Assembly: GCF_001544835.2 (NCBI RefSeq)
Contig: NZ_FCNX02000006.1
Coordinates: 248,001-312,000 of the forward strand
Direction of reading: 5' to 3'
DNA from: Caballeronia fortuita
GTDB lineage: Bacteria; Pseudomonadota; Gammaproteobacteria; Burkholderiales; Burkholderiaceae
DNA: 64,000 bases
In this document: one piece after another, positions 38,531 through 48,559 of the stretch
Position numbering within the stretch: position 1 is the stretch's first letter
Layout of the letters: each line of letters starts with the position of its first letter
The notes under the pieces: model-generated
Told to the model about the DNA's origin: nothing
Seen by the model: only the letters and a program-made list of their open reading frames with translations
Databases searched by the model: none
Translations under genes and position numbers: made by a program

Positions 38531-39693
38531 CGACATCGACATCGACATCGACATCGACATCGACATCGACATCGACATCGAACGATGCGCCCGTGTTCGG
38601 CTGGGACGTGGGCGGCGCGCACGTCAAGGTGTCGATGGCGACGCGTGCGGGCGCGCTCGTCGACGTCGCGCAGTGGGCGTGTCCGTTGTGGCAGGGCATG
38701 GCGCATCTCGAGCGCGCGATCGACGCGATGTTCGAGCGCTGGCCCTGGGCCGCCGATGCAACCGCGCGCCACGCCGTCACGATGACTGGCGAGATGGTCG
38801 ATCTCTTCGCCGACCGCGCCGAGGGCGTGCGCATGTTGACGCGCGCACTTGCGCAACGGCTCGGGCCGCGCACGATGTTCTTCGCCGGCGATGCGGGCTG
38901 GCTCGCGCGTTCGGCGTGCGCGGACGGCTGGCGCAAGGTTGCATCGGCGAACTGGCTCGCGAGCGCGCAATGGGTCGCGTCGCGCATGCCGGACGCGGTG
39001 TTCGTCGATATAGGCAGCACGACGACGGACATCGTGCCGATCGTCGGCGGACAGGTCGTCGCGCACGGTTCGAACGATGCCGAGCGGCTCGTGAGCGGCG
39101 AACTCGTCTATCAGGGCGTCGTGCGCACGCCGTTGTGCGGGCTCGCGCATCGCATCGAGTTTCGCGGCAAGACGACGGGCGTGATGAACGAATGGTTCGC
39201 GACGACGGCGGATGTGTATCGTCTGACGGGCGAGTTGTGGCCGGGCCACGATCAGCATCCGAGCGCCGACAGCGGCCCGAAGACAGAAGCCGCGAGCCGC
39301 ACGCGGATTGCGCGGATGATCGGCCGCGACGCCGCCGATGCGGGCGATGCCGAGTGGCGGCGTTTCGCGCAGAGCTGGCGGCACGAGCAGTTGCGCGCGC
39401 TGGAGGTGAGCTTTGCGCGCGTGGTCGCGCAGGATGCTGCGTTGGCGGCCGCGCCTGTGGTCGGCGCGGGCTGCGGGCGTTTTCTCGCGGCGGCGCTGGC
39501 GCGGCAGGAAGCGCGCGGTTACTTGGATTTCGCGCGGCTCGCCGGTGTCGCCGACGACGATGCGACGCGTGCCGAATGGGTATCGACGTGCGCGCCGAGT
39601 GTGGCGGTGGCGCTGCTGGCGTTGACGGCGGCGACGAGCGTGCGCGGCAACGCGGGAGATCGGTCGGACGATGCATCGGCGCGCGCCGCGTGA
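38527..39693 (+). CDS. Hydantoinase/oxoprolinase-like ASKHA protein, MfnF-like, H4MPT/methanofuran set
   Basis: 388 residues. After an N-terminal (Thr-Ser)n run comes the actin-fold phosphate-1 loop FGWDVGGAHVKVSM and the phosphate-2 loop VFVDIGSTTTDIVPI. It matches the family of probable H4MPT-linked C1 proteins related to archaeal MfnF, which joins the aminomethylfuran unit to gamma-glutamyltyramine. The assignment is by family and context. ATGA overlap with the ATP-grasp gene makes the two translationally coupled. A kinase-like gene follows after 68 bp. Confidence 0.85.
   Translation: MTTSTSTSTSTSTSTSTSNDAPVFGWDVGGAHVKVSMATRAGALVDVAQWACPLWQGMAHLERAIDAMFERWPWAADATARHAVTMTGEMVDLFADRAEGVRMLTRALAQRLGPRTMFFAGDAGWLARSACADGWRKVASANWLASAQWVASRMPDAVFVDIGSTTTDIVPIVGGQVVAHGSNDAERLVSGELVYQGVVRTPLCGLAHRIEFRGKTTGVMNEWFATTADVYRLTGELWPGHDQHPSADSGPKTEAASRTRIARMIGRDAADAGDAEWRRFAQSWRHEQLRALEVSFARVVAQDAALAAAPVVGAGCGRFLAAALARQEARGYLDFARLAGVADDDATRAEWVSTCAPSVAVALLALTAATSVRGNAGDRSDDASARAA
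38533..38580 (+). repeat. Hexanucleotide microsatellite (ACATCG) x 8 in the start region of the MfnF-like gene
   Basis: Eight perfect tandem copies of ACATCG beginning two codons after the ATG encode eight Thr-Ser pairs. Because the unit is six bases, copy-number change keeps the reading frame and only alters the tail length. Confidence 0.97.
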
Positions 39694-39761
39694 TAGCGTG
39701 CGAAACATAGCGAAGGACACGGGCGCGTGGCCCGGCGGCATGATCGAACGAGGACTGGAAT

Positions 39762-40349
39762 ATGTGGGTGGTGAAGATCGGGGGGAGCCTGAGTCACGAC
39801 CCGGCGCTGCGCGAATGGTTGACGCGGCTATGGGAAGTGGGCGGCGGGCGGGTCGTGATCGTGCCGGGTGGCGGGGATTTCGCGGACGCGGTGCGGCAGT
39901 ATCAGCAGGAATGGCATTTCGACGATCTCGCGGCGCATAACATGTGTCTGCTCGCGATGGCGCAATACGCGATTCTGATGCAGGGCGTGGTGCCGGAGCT
40001 CGTGCTGGCGTCGAACGAGGAACGCATCCGGCGCGCATTGCGCGATGGCCGGGTCGCGGTTTGGGTGCCGACCGATCTGATGCGCGCGACGCCGGATTCG
40101 ATGACCAACTGGGATACGACGTCGGATTCGCTCGCCGCCTGGCTTTCGAGTTTGCTCAATGCTGAGCGGTTGGTGATTGTGAAGTCATGTGATGTCGGAG
40201 CGGGGGTGCCGCTCGATGTGCTTGCTGCCAGGGGTATTCTGGATCGGCGGTTTACCGCTTATGTGCGGGATGCTAATTACATCGTCGAGGTTTTTTGCAA
40301 GTCGGATCTCGATGTTGTCAGGGATCGGTTGTTGAATGTTTTGGTTTAG
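39762..40349 (+). CDS. Amino-acid-kinase-fold protein, MfnE-like
   Basis: 195 residues. The amino acid kinase fold is shown by the N-terminal MWVVKIGGSLSHDP and the VVIVPGGGDFADAVR glycine loop, with further blocks HNMCLLAMAQYA and RLVIVKSCDVG. Archaeal MfnE of this superfamily phosphorylates the aminomethylfuran phosphate to a diphosphate in methanofuran synthesis; I infer the same role. A GAGG site precedes the ATG. The last gene before repeat copy B, whose T-rich left flank starts within 10 bp of the stop. Confidence 0.85.
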   Translation: MWVVKIGGSLSHDPALREWLTRLWEVGGGRVVIVPGGGDFADAVRQYQQEWHFDDLAAHNMCLLAMAQYAILMQGVVPELVLASNEERIRRALRDGRVAVWVPTDLMRATPDSMTNWDTTSDSLAAWLSSLLNAERLVIVKSCDVGAGVPLDVLAARGILDRRFTAYVRDANYIVEVFCKSDLDVVRDRLLNVLV

Positions 40350-40368
40350 GGTTTTTTGTTTTTGGGTT

Positions 40369-40964
40369 GGTCCCGTATTCGTGTCGGTCTATTAGCGTTG
40401 CCCCTGTGCGGGGCGGCAGTCACTTTCTTTGCTGCTGCAAAGAAAGTAACCAAAGAAAGCAGCTTTTTCAGGCCCGCGGTCACACGCACGTTGGGTAGTC
40501 CTCTCGTTCACCGTGGCACTCGCCTAACGTGTGCCCTCATCATAATCACCCGGCTTGGATCGCGCACGGTCTGACTCGCTAGTCCGTTTCGCGCGCGGGT
40601 TCAGCACCAAATAGCTCCGGCCCGCTACGCGGCCGATCGGTCAAGCGGGTTTGCAAGTGCTTCTTCTTCGATGGTTTCCCTCGCATACCCAACGGCAGCG
40701 CGTAGCGCTGTGCCGAAACTATTTCGTGCTGAACCCGCGCGTTAAGCGGTGTTGGGCGGCAGACCGTGCGCGAGCCAAGCCCGGTTGGGCTTATGAGGGC
40801 GACACTTAGGCGAGTGCCACCGAGGACGAGAGTACTACCCAAACTGCGTGTGACCGCGGGCTTAGAAAAGCTGCTTTCTTTGCTTACTTTCTTTGCAGCA
40901 GCAAAGAAAGTAAGTGCCGCCCCGCACAGGGGCAACGCTAATAGACCGACACGAAAACGGGACC
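40369..40964 (-). repeat. Intergenic repeat element, full copy B (596 bp), inverted orientation
   Basis: Same element as copy A, read in the opposite direction. Ends are GGTCCCGTATTCGTG and, at the right, GAAAACGGGACC. Both arms keep the TTTCTTTGC...GCAAAGAAA hairpin. The core has the conserved blocks CGAAGAAGAAGCACTTGCAA (as its complement) and GGCCGATCGG. It begins 19 bp after the MfnE-like stop codon. Confidence 0.93.
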
Positions 40965-41024
40965 ACCTAAACCTAAAAGAAGGAACTAAAACCTCATGCG
41001 CTTAAGACAAGCCTGCGTAGTTTA

Positions 41025-41187
41025 TCGAGGACACTCTTTAGGCGAGAGCCACCGTGGACGAGAGAACTACCCAACGTGCGTGTGACCGCAGGCCTGAAAA
41101 GCTGCTTTCTTTGGTTGCAGCAGCAAAGAAAGTAAGTGCCGCCCCGCACAGGGGCAGTGCTAATAGCCCACAAAGAAAACGGGATCC
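41025..41187 (+). repeat. Partial copy C of the intergenic repeat (one arm)
   Basis: Only the right arm is present (about 163 bp, ending CGGGATCC). A linker of about 60 bp (40965-41024) joins it to copy B. The same linker, nearly identical, joins copies E and F in inverted order. One arm has the hairpin shortened (TTTGG-TTGCAGCAGCAAAG). Confidence 0.88.
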
Positions 41188-41200
41188 GGCAAAAAAAGGC

Positions 41201-41890
41201 TCAACAACCAAGATGCAACGCCCGAACCCATTCCCGAACGCGAAGAGGATCAAGCCTCCCCCCTCGCCCATCACGCGCATCACACAAAGCTCCACGAAAA
41301 CCAGCAATATCCGGCGCGAGCGATCGAATCCTGCCGAGGTCGCCCCACCCGAGCGATCCCGCCACCGCGATCATCGTCCCGCGCACACGCGCATCGCTGA
41401 TACAGTCCGCAAGCATCCCCACATCGACGCAATCGAACAGCGTGCGCCCGTCCTTGCTCGCCGTATCGAACACGATGCCGACAAAGCCGAGTTGCGCCGC
41501 AAGCGCGGCCAGTTCGCGATCCACGCCATCGTCGGATAAGAGCACCGGCACGACAGCCGCCGGCAAGCTCGCCAGATGCCGCAGGCAAGCAACAGCGCCC
41601 ACGCCCGGCGACACACCGACCTTCACATAATCGACGCCGGTCGCAGCGACATCGAGCACGCGCACAGTCATCTCGTCGAGCGCATCGTTGGGAAGATCGC
41701 CGATGGTCGCGCTGATCGGCCGCACCGCGTACCGCACGCGCAATTCACGCACGATCCGCGCGATATCGTCGATGGCAACGGCGCCCAGCGCGCCCGCGCG
41801 CGGTTCCTTCAGATCGATCAGTTCGGCGCCGGCCTGCGCGGCATCGAATGCTTCGTCGGCCGAGCGCACGCTCGCGAGCAATATGGTCAT
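41201..41890 (-). CDS. mfnB: MfnB, (5-formylfuran-3-yl)methyl phosphate synthase
   Basis: 229 residues of the DUF556 family. The archaeal enzyme condenses two glyceraldehyde-3-phosphate molecules to the furan precursor of methanofuran. The signature LLASVRSADEAFDAAQAG and LIDLKEPRAGALGAV are present. Lysines corresponding to the Schiff-base residues are K28 (DLKEP) and K146 (TASKDGRTLFD). A GGAG site precedes the ATG. It is the third gene of the pqqA-DUF447-mfnB transcription unit and supplies the first committed step for the coenzyme used by FhcA-D. Confidence 0.93.
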   Translation of the reverse strand: MTILLASVRSADEAFDAAQAGAELIDLKEPRAGALGAVAIDDIARIVRELRVRYAVRPISATIGDLPNDALDEMTVRVLDVAATGVDYVKVGVSPGVGAVACLRHLASLPAAVVPVLLSDDGVDRELAALAAQLGFVGIVFDTASKDGRTLFDCVDVGMLADCISDARVRGTMIAVAGSLGWGDLGRIRSLAPDIAGFRGALCDARDGRGGRLDPLRVREWVRALHLGC

Positions 41891-41926
41891 CGTCGTTACT
41901 CCAGAGGGATTGCTACGCAAGGCGCG

Positions 41927-42493
41927 TCACGTCAGCGCCTTCGCGCGATGCGCCTCGATCGCCTGCATCAGCCACAGCCACGCTTCGCGCTCGTCGTCGC
42001 CCGCGGTCTTGTCGATCGCGATCTGCAAATATGCGACTTCACTGTCCACTTTTTCCGGCGGCAACATGAAAAGACGGCTCACGAGAATGGCGCCCTCGAC
42101 AACCGCTGCCTGCGCGCGATTGAAGCCCGCAAACGGCGCGTGCGTCGCGCGATGCACGCACGCCATGCGCAAGGTCGGACGCGTCTGGTCGTCGACGATT
42201 TCTGCCAGACGCAACTCTATATGCGCGAGCGGCGCTGCGAGGCGCACGCTCGGCACGATGTCGGCGGCAAGCGTCGGCCAGTCGTGCGCGATGCCCGTCA
42301 CGCAGCCCGCGAAAATGCGTACGTCCGTAGTCAGATTGACGACGGCGCTCTTCGTCGCGATGACGTTATCGAGCGTCGCCGATGGACGGAACGGCGCGAG
42401 AATCGCAAAGCCTTCTTCGAAGCGCACGCCCATCGGCGCAATGTGCGGCCGGCCATCGCGATCCGCGGTCGTGACGATGGTCTCGTAGATCAT
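41927..42493 (-). CDS. DUF447-family flavin-binding-like protein of the H4MPT cluster
   Basis: 188 residues starting MIYETIVTTADRDGRPHIAP, with a split-barrel FMN-binding look (MGVRFEEGFAILAPFRPSAT, VNLTTDVRIFAGCV) and a helical C-terminus (EAWLWLMQAIEAHRAKA). DUF447 proteins recur in tetrahydromethanopterin-linked C1 clusters of bacteria and in methanogens; no reaction is established to my knowledge. It lies between pqqA (79 bp upstream) and mfnB (36 bp downstream) on the same strand. Confidence 0.88.
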   Translation of the reverse strand: MIYETIVTTADRDGRPHIAPMGVRFEEGFAILAPFRPSATLDNVIATKSAVVNLTTDVRIFAGCVTGIAHDWPTLAADIVPSVRLAAPLAHIELRLAEIVDDQTRPTLRMACVHRATHAPFAGFNRAQAAVVEGAILVSRLFMLPPEKVDSEVAYLQIAIDKTAGDDEREAWLWLMQAIEAHRAKALT

Positions 42494-42572
42494 GATGGTC
42501 GGCGCAATACATGGGTAGCCGCACGAAAGACCGCGATGCCTTCACGCGGCTTCGTGCGGGTTCGATCCGCGT

Positions 42573-42647
42573 TCAGCGGGTAGCGATATACATCGTGATT
42601 TCAAAACCGAAACGCATATCGGTGAAGCTCGGCGTAGTCCATTGCAT
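42573..42647 (-). CDS. pqqA: PqqA, 24-residue PQQ precursor peptide
   Basis: The peptide MQWTTPSFTDMRFGFEITMY with a four-residue tail matches the PqqA family; E16 and Y20 (E-x3-Y) are the residues fused to make PQQ. A strong GGAGGAA site sits 7 bp before the ATG. Unusually, it is not beside pqqB but 12 kb away, first in a unit with DUF447 and mfnB and divergent from cbbL. No second pqqA is seen near pqqB. Confidence 0.97.
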   Translation of the reverse strand: MQWTTPSFTDMRFGFEITMYIATR

Positions 42648-44500
<1,853 letters not shown>

Positions 44501-44514
44501 GGTTTTTTTTGGGT

Positions 44515-45110
44515 GATCCCGTATTCGTGTCGGTTTATTAGCGTTGCCCCTGTGCGGGGCGGCACTTACTTTCTTTGCTGCTGCAAAGAAAGTAAGCAAA
44601 GAAAGCAGCTTTTCAGGCCCGCAGTCATACGCAGTTTGGGTAGTTCTCTTGTCCTCGGTGGCACTCGCCTAAGTGTCGCCCTCATAGGCCCAATCGGGCT
44701 TGGCTCGCGCACGGTCTGACTTGCCGTAACGCCAAGGGCGCTGGTTCAGCACGAAACGGTTCCGGCACAGCGCTACGCGCTGCCGTGGGGTGTACGAGGG
44801 AAACAGACGGCGCGCATGCGCTCGCGCACCCGATTGACCCATCGGCCGCGTAGCGGGCCGGAGCTATTTGGTGCTGAACCGGCACGCGAAACGGACTAGC
44901 TCGTCAGACCGTGCGCGAGCCAAGCCGGGTGACTATGATGAGGGCACTCTTTAGGCGAGTGCCACCTAGGAGGAGAGGACTACCCAAACTGCGTGTGACC
45001 GCGGGCCTGAAAAAGCTGCTTTCTTTGGTTACTTTCTTTGCAGCAGCAAAGAAAGTGACTGCCGCCCCGCACAGGGGCAGTGCTAATAGACCACCAAGAA
45101 ACCGGGATCC
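44515..45110 (+). repeat. Intergenic repeat element, full copy D (596 bp), between cbbL and cbbS
   Basis: Same element and orientation as copy A, starting 14 bp after the cbbL stop with a run of T just before it. Ends GATCCCGTATTCGTG and ACCGGGATCC. Its core is the most divergent of the four full copies (the CGAAGAAGAAGCAC block is replaced), while the arms remain conserved. It interrupts the otherwise contiguous cbb operon. Confidence 0.93.
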
Positions 45111-45155
45111 GGCAAAAACGGAAACCAACAACCCCAACAAATTAAGGATGACAAA

Positions 45156-45575
45156 ATGAACATCACGCAAGGCACCTTCTCCTTCCTCCCACCCTTAACC
45201 GATGAAGAAATATCGGCGCAAATAAGCTATGCACTAGACCAAGGCTGGGCCTGCTCAGTGGAATACACCGACGACCCCCATCCAAGAAACACGTATTGGG
45301 AAATGTGGGGCCTCCCCATGTTCGACCTGCACGATGCAGCCGGCGTGCTGATGGAAGTGAACGAATGCCGCAAGACCTATCCCGACCACTACATCAAGAT
45401 CAACGCCTTCGACTCGGTGCGAGGCTTCGAAACCATGCGTCTCTCGTTCATCGTCAACCGACCAAAAGAAGAGCAAGGCTTCCGCCTCGAACGACAAGAC
45501 GACAGAAGCCGCATCCAGCGCTATGCGATCCGCACCTACGCAACCGATCGCCCGAGCGGCGAGCGTTACCGATAA
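45156..45575 (+). CDS. cbbS: RuBisCO small subunit, red-type
   Basis: 139 residues starting [20 protein letters not shown], with the family core [31 protein letters not shown] (given in parts: [20 protein letters not shown]) and the C-terminal extension ([32 protein letters not shown]) that forms the beta-hairpin characteristic of red-type enzymes. Forms the L8S8 holoenzyme with CbbL. It starts 46 bp after repeat copy D and is 13 bp before cbbX. Confidence 0.97.
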   Translation: MNITQGTFSFLPPLTDEEISAQISYALDQGWACSVEYTDDPHPRNTYWEMWGLPMFDLHDAAGVLMEVNECRKTYPDHYIKINAFDSVRGFETMRLSFIVNRPKEEQGFRLERQDDRSRIQRYAIRTYATDRPSGERYR

Positions 45576-45588
45576 GGAGAGAAAAATC

Positions 45589-46503
45589 ATGAGCGCAGAA
45601 GCCACGCTCGAAGAAGCGCCTCTTCAAACCACAGCCGATCTGATGGCGCTCTACCGCGAATCGCGCATCGGCGAAGTGCTCGCGGAACTGGACCGCGATC
45701 TCATCGGCCTTGCGCCGGTCAAGACGCGCATCCGCGAAATCGCCGCGCATCTGCTCGTCGAGCGCGCACGCGAAACGCTCGGCATCGCATCGGGCGCGCC
45801 CACGCTGCACATGTGCTTCTCGGGCAACCCTGGCACCGGCAAGACCACGGTCGCGCTGCGCATGGCGCAAGTGCTGCATCGCCTGGGCTATATCCGGCGC
45901 AATCATCTCGTCTCGGTGACGCGCGACGACCTCGTCGGCCAGTACATCGGTCATACCGCGCCCAAAACGCGCGAAGTGCTCAAGCGTGCGATGGGCGGCG
46001 TGCTCTTCATCGACGAGGCGTATTACCTCTATCGGCCAGAGAACGAACGCGACTACGGACAGGAAGCCATCGAAATACTGCTGCAAACGATGGAGAACCA
46101 GCGCGACGATCTCGTCGTGATTCTCGCGGGCTACGAATCGCGCATGGAAACGTTCTTTCATAGCAATCCGGGCTTTCGGTCGCGCATCGCGCATCACCTC
46201 GTTTTTCCCGATTACGCACCCGATGAACTTCTCCAGATTGCCGAACACATGCTCGCCGACATGCACTATCGCTTCGACGGCGACGCACGCAGCGCCTTCG
46301 AAGACTATCTCGCGCATCGCATCAGGCAGCCGAACTTCGCAAACGCGCGTTCGGTGCGCAACGCGCTCGATCGCGCGCGGCTGCGTCAGGCGAACCGGCT
46401 CTTTGCCGCAGCCGAAAGCGGCAACGCCACCGCCGATGCCGCCGCGCTAATGCAACTCGAAGCCGGCGATATCCGCGCAAGCCGCGTGTTCAACGACTCA
46501 TGA
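45589..46503 (+). CDS. cbbX: CbbX, red-type RuBisCO activase (AAA+ ATPase)
   Basis: 304 residues. Remodels inhibited RuBisCO by pulling on the CbbL C-terminus. The Walker A loop [15 protein letters not shown], Walker [15 protein letters not shown] and the pore-loop [14 protein letters not shown] are present, and an arginine-finger region SRIAHHL follows. AAGGAG lies before the ATG. Its presence agrees with the red-type large subunit. A Thr/Glu-rich N-terminus of about 20 residues precedes the AAA core. Confidence 0.97.
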   Translation: MSAEATLEEAPLQTTADLMALYRESRIGEVLAELDRDLIGLAPVKTRIREIAAHLLVERARETLGIASGAPTLHMCFSGNPGTGKTTVALRMAQVLHRLGYIRRNHLVSVTRDDLVGQYIGHTAPKTREVLKRAMGGVLFIDEAYYLYRPENERDYGQEAIEILLQTMENQRDDLVVILAGYESRMETFFHSNPGFRSRIAHHLVFPDYAPDELLQIAEHMLADMHYRFDGDARSAFEDYLAHRIRQPNFANARSVRNALDRARLRQANRLFAAAESGNATADAAALMQLEAGDIRASRVFNDS

Positions 46504-46519
46504 CGCCAAGGAGCGCACG

Positions 46520-47614
46520 ATGCAGGACGGACGCACGACCTTATCGAAGTTCCTGATCGACACGCTGGACCGCAAGCCCGGACCCGAAGCGGCAAGCGGT
46601 CTGTCGGCGTTGCTCATCGACGTGGCCGCGTCGATCAAGACCATCGCAGCGGCATTGACGCGCGGCGCACTCGGCGGACAGCACGGCTCGGCGCAATCGA
46701 TCAACACGCAAGGCGAAGAACAGAAGAAGCTCGACATCGTCACGAACGACATCTTCCTCCAGCATTGCGAGTGGGACGGACTGCTCGCGGGCATGGTCTC
46801 GGAAGAAATGGACGATGTCTACGCGATTCCCGATGCGTATCCGCGCGGCGAGTATCTGCTTGCATTCGATCCGCTCGATGGCTCGTCTAACATCGATATC
46901 AACGGCGTCGTCGGCTCGATCTTTTCAGTCATGCGGCGCGGCAGCGATGAAAGCGGCGCACCGGACGATGCAGCGTTCCTGCGTCCGGGCCGCGAACAAG
47001 TCGCGGCAGGCTACGCGATCTACGGACCATCGACGATGCTCGTGCTCTCCGTCGGCAACGGCACGCACGGCTTCACGCTCGAACGCGATGTCGGCAACTT
47101 CGTGCTCACGCATTCCGATATTCGCATCCCCGAAGATTCGTGCGAGTTCGCGATCAACGCATCGAACGAACGTTTCTGGGAACCGCCCGTGCGCCGCTAT
47201 GTGCAGGAATGCAAGGACGGCCGCACCGGCTGCCGCGCGCAGGACTTCAACATGCGCTGGATCGCATCGATGGTCGCGGAAGTGCATCGCATCCTCATGC
47301 GCGGCGGCGTGTTCATGTATCCGCGCGACTTCAAGACCCCCGAGATGGAAGGACGCCTGCGCCTGCTGTACGAAGCGAGCCCAATGAGCTTTCTCGTCGA
47401 ACAGGCGGGCGGTCTCTCGATCACCGGGCGCGAACGCATTCTCGATGTCGAGCCGCACGCGCTGCATCAGCGCGTGCCGGTGATACTCGGCTCGCGTAAC
47501 GAAGTCGATCGCATCCAGCGCTATCACGGCGAATACGATCGCGGCGAAGACAAACCGTTCACGTCGCCGTTGTTCAAGGAACGGTCGCTGTTCCTGCCGG
47601 AAACCGAAGCGTAG
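46520..47614 (+). CDS. cbbF: Class I fructose-1,6-bisphosphatase of the Calvin cycle
   Basis: 364 residues. Hydrolyses fructose-1,6- (and probably sedoheptulose-1,7-) bisphosphate. The metal-binding signature LLAFDPLDGSSNIDIN is at about residues 111-126, with NDIFLQHCEWDG earlier and RRYVQECKDGRTGCRA-like residues later (in NERFWEPPVRRYVQEC). Located 16 bp after cbbX and 37 bp before cbbP, in the usual cbb order. Confidence 0.97.
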   Translation: MQDGRTTLSKFLIDTLDRKPGPEAASGLSALLIDVAASIKTIAAALTRGALGGQHGSAQSINTQGEEQKKLDIVTNDIFLQHCEWDGLLAGMVSEEMDDVYAIPDAYPRGEYLLAFDPLDGSSNIDINGVVGSIFSVMRRGSDESGAPDDAAFLRPGREQVAAGYAIYGPSTMLVLSVGNGTHGFTLERDVGNFVLTHSDIRIPEDSCEFAINASNERFWEPPVRRYVQECKDGRTGCRAQDFNMRWIASMVAEVHRILMRGGVFMYPRDFKTPEMEGRLRLLYEASPMSFLVEQAGGLSITGRERILDVEPHALHQRVPVILGSRNEVDRIQRYHGEYDRGEDKPFTSPLFKERSLFLPETEA

Positions 47615-47651
47615 AAACGCGCGACACACATAAAACACAGGGAGACAGCGC

Positions 47652-48524
47652 ATGTCAGTCAAACATCCGATCGTCGCGGTGACGGGCTCGAGCGGCGCCG
47701 GCACCACCACCGTCATGAAGAGCTTCACGCATATCTTCAGGCGCGAGAAGATCAATGCGCAGATCGTCGAAGGCGATGCGTTTCATCGCTACGATCGGAT
47801 CGGCATGCGCGAGGCGATGAAGCAGAGCGAGCGCGACGGTATCGTCAACTTCAGTCACTTCGGGCCGGAAGCGAATCTGCTCGAAGAACTCGAAGCCTTG
47901 TTCGCAAGCTATGGTGCGTCGGGCGGCGGACAGTTCCGTCACTACGTTCACGACGAAGGCGAAGCCGCGCATTACAGGCAGGACGCGGGCACGTTCACGC
48001 AGTGGGAAGACGTCGCGCCCGGCACCGACATGATGTTCTACGAAGGCCTGCACGGCGCGGCGGTGACCGGCAAGGTCGATATCGCGCGACATGCGGATCT
48101 GCTCGTCGGCGTCGTGCCCATCATCAATCTCGAATGGATTCAGAAGCTGCATCGCGATCAAACGATGCGCGGATATTCGCACGAAGCCGTCGTCGATACG
48201 ATCCTGCGCCGCATGCCCGATTACGTGAACTACATCTGCCCGCAGTTCTCGCGCACGCATGTCAATTTCCAGCGCGTGCCGACCGTGGATACGTCGAATC
48301 CGTTCACTGCGCGCGAGATTCCGCGGCCCGATGAGAGCTTCGTCGTGATCCGCTTCACGAAGCCGAAGGGCATCGACTTCCCGTATCTGCTGACGATGCT
48401 GCACGACTCGTTCATGTCGCGGCCCAACGTAATCGTCGTGCCCGGCGGCAAGATGGGTCTCGCGATGCAGCTCATCTTCACGCCGATGATCCTGCAGCTA
48501 CGCGACCGGCGCGCGCGCGCATAG
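47652..48524 (+). CDS. cbbP: Phosphoribulokinase
   Basis: 290 residues. Phosphorylates ribulose-5-phosphate with ATP to give the RuBisCO substrate. Short bacterial (class I) type. The P-loop is [18 protein letters not shown] (residues 9-26), followed by [17 protein letters not shown] and the catalytic region with [14 protein letters not shown]. Ribosome-binding site GGGAGA precedes the ATG. Confidence 0.97.
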   Translation: MSVKHPIVAVTGSSGAGTTTVMKSFTHIFRREKINAQIVEGDAFHRYDRIGMREAMKQSERDGIVNFSHFGPEANLLEELEALFASYGASGGGQFRHYVHDEGEAAHYRQDAGTFTQWEDVAPGTDMMFYEGLHGAAVTGKVDIARHADLLVGVVPIINLEWIQKLHRDQTMRGYSHEAVVDTILRRMPDYVNYICPQFSRTHVNFQRVPTVDTSNPFTAREIPRPDESFVVIRFTKPKGIDFPYLLTMLHDSFMSRPNVIVVPGGKMGLAMQLIFTPMILQLRDRRARA

Positions 48525-48559
48525 AAGATTTCTCATCATCGCATCGAAGGAGGCATCAC

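Noticed and set aside
38533-38580. Phase-variable on/off switch at the microsatellite
   Set aside because: The repeat unit is six bases, so gain or loss of copies does not shift the reading frame.
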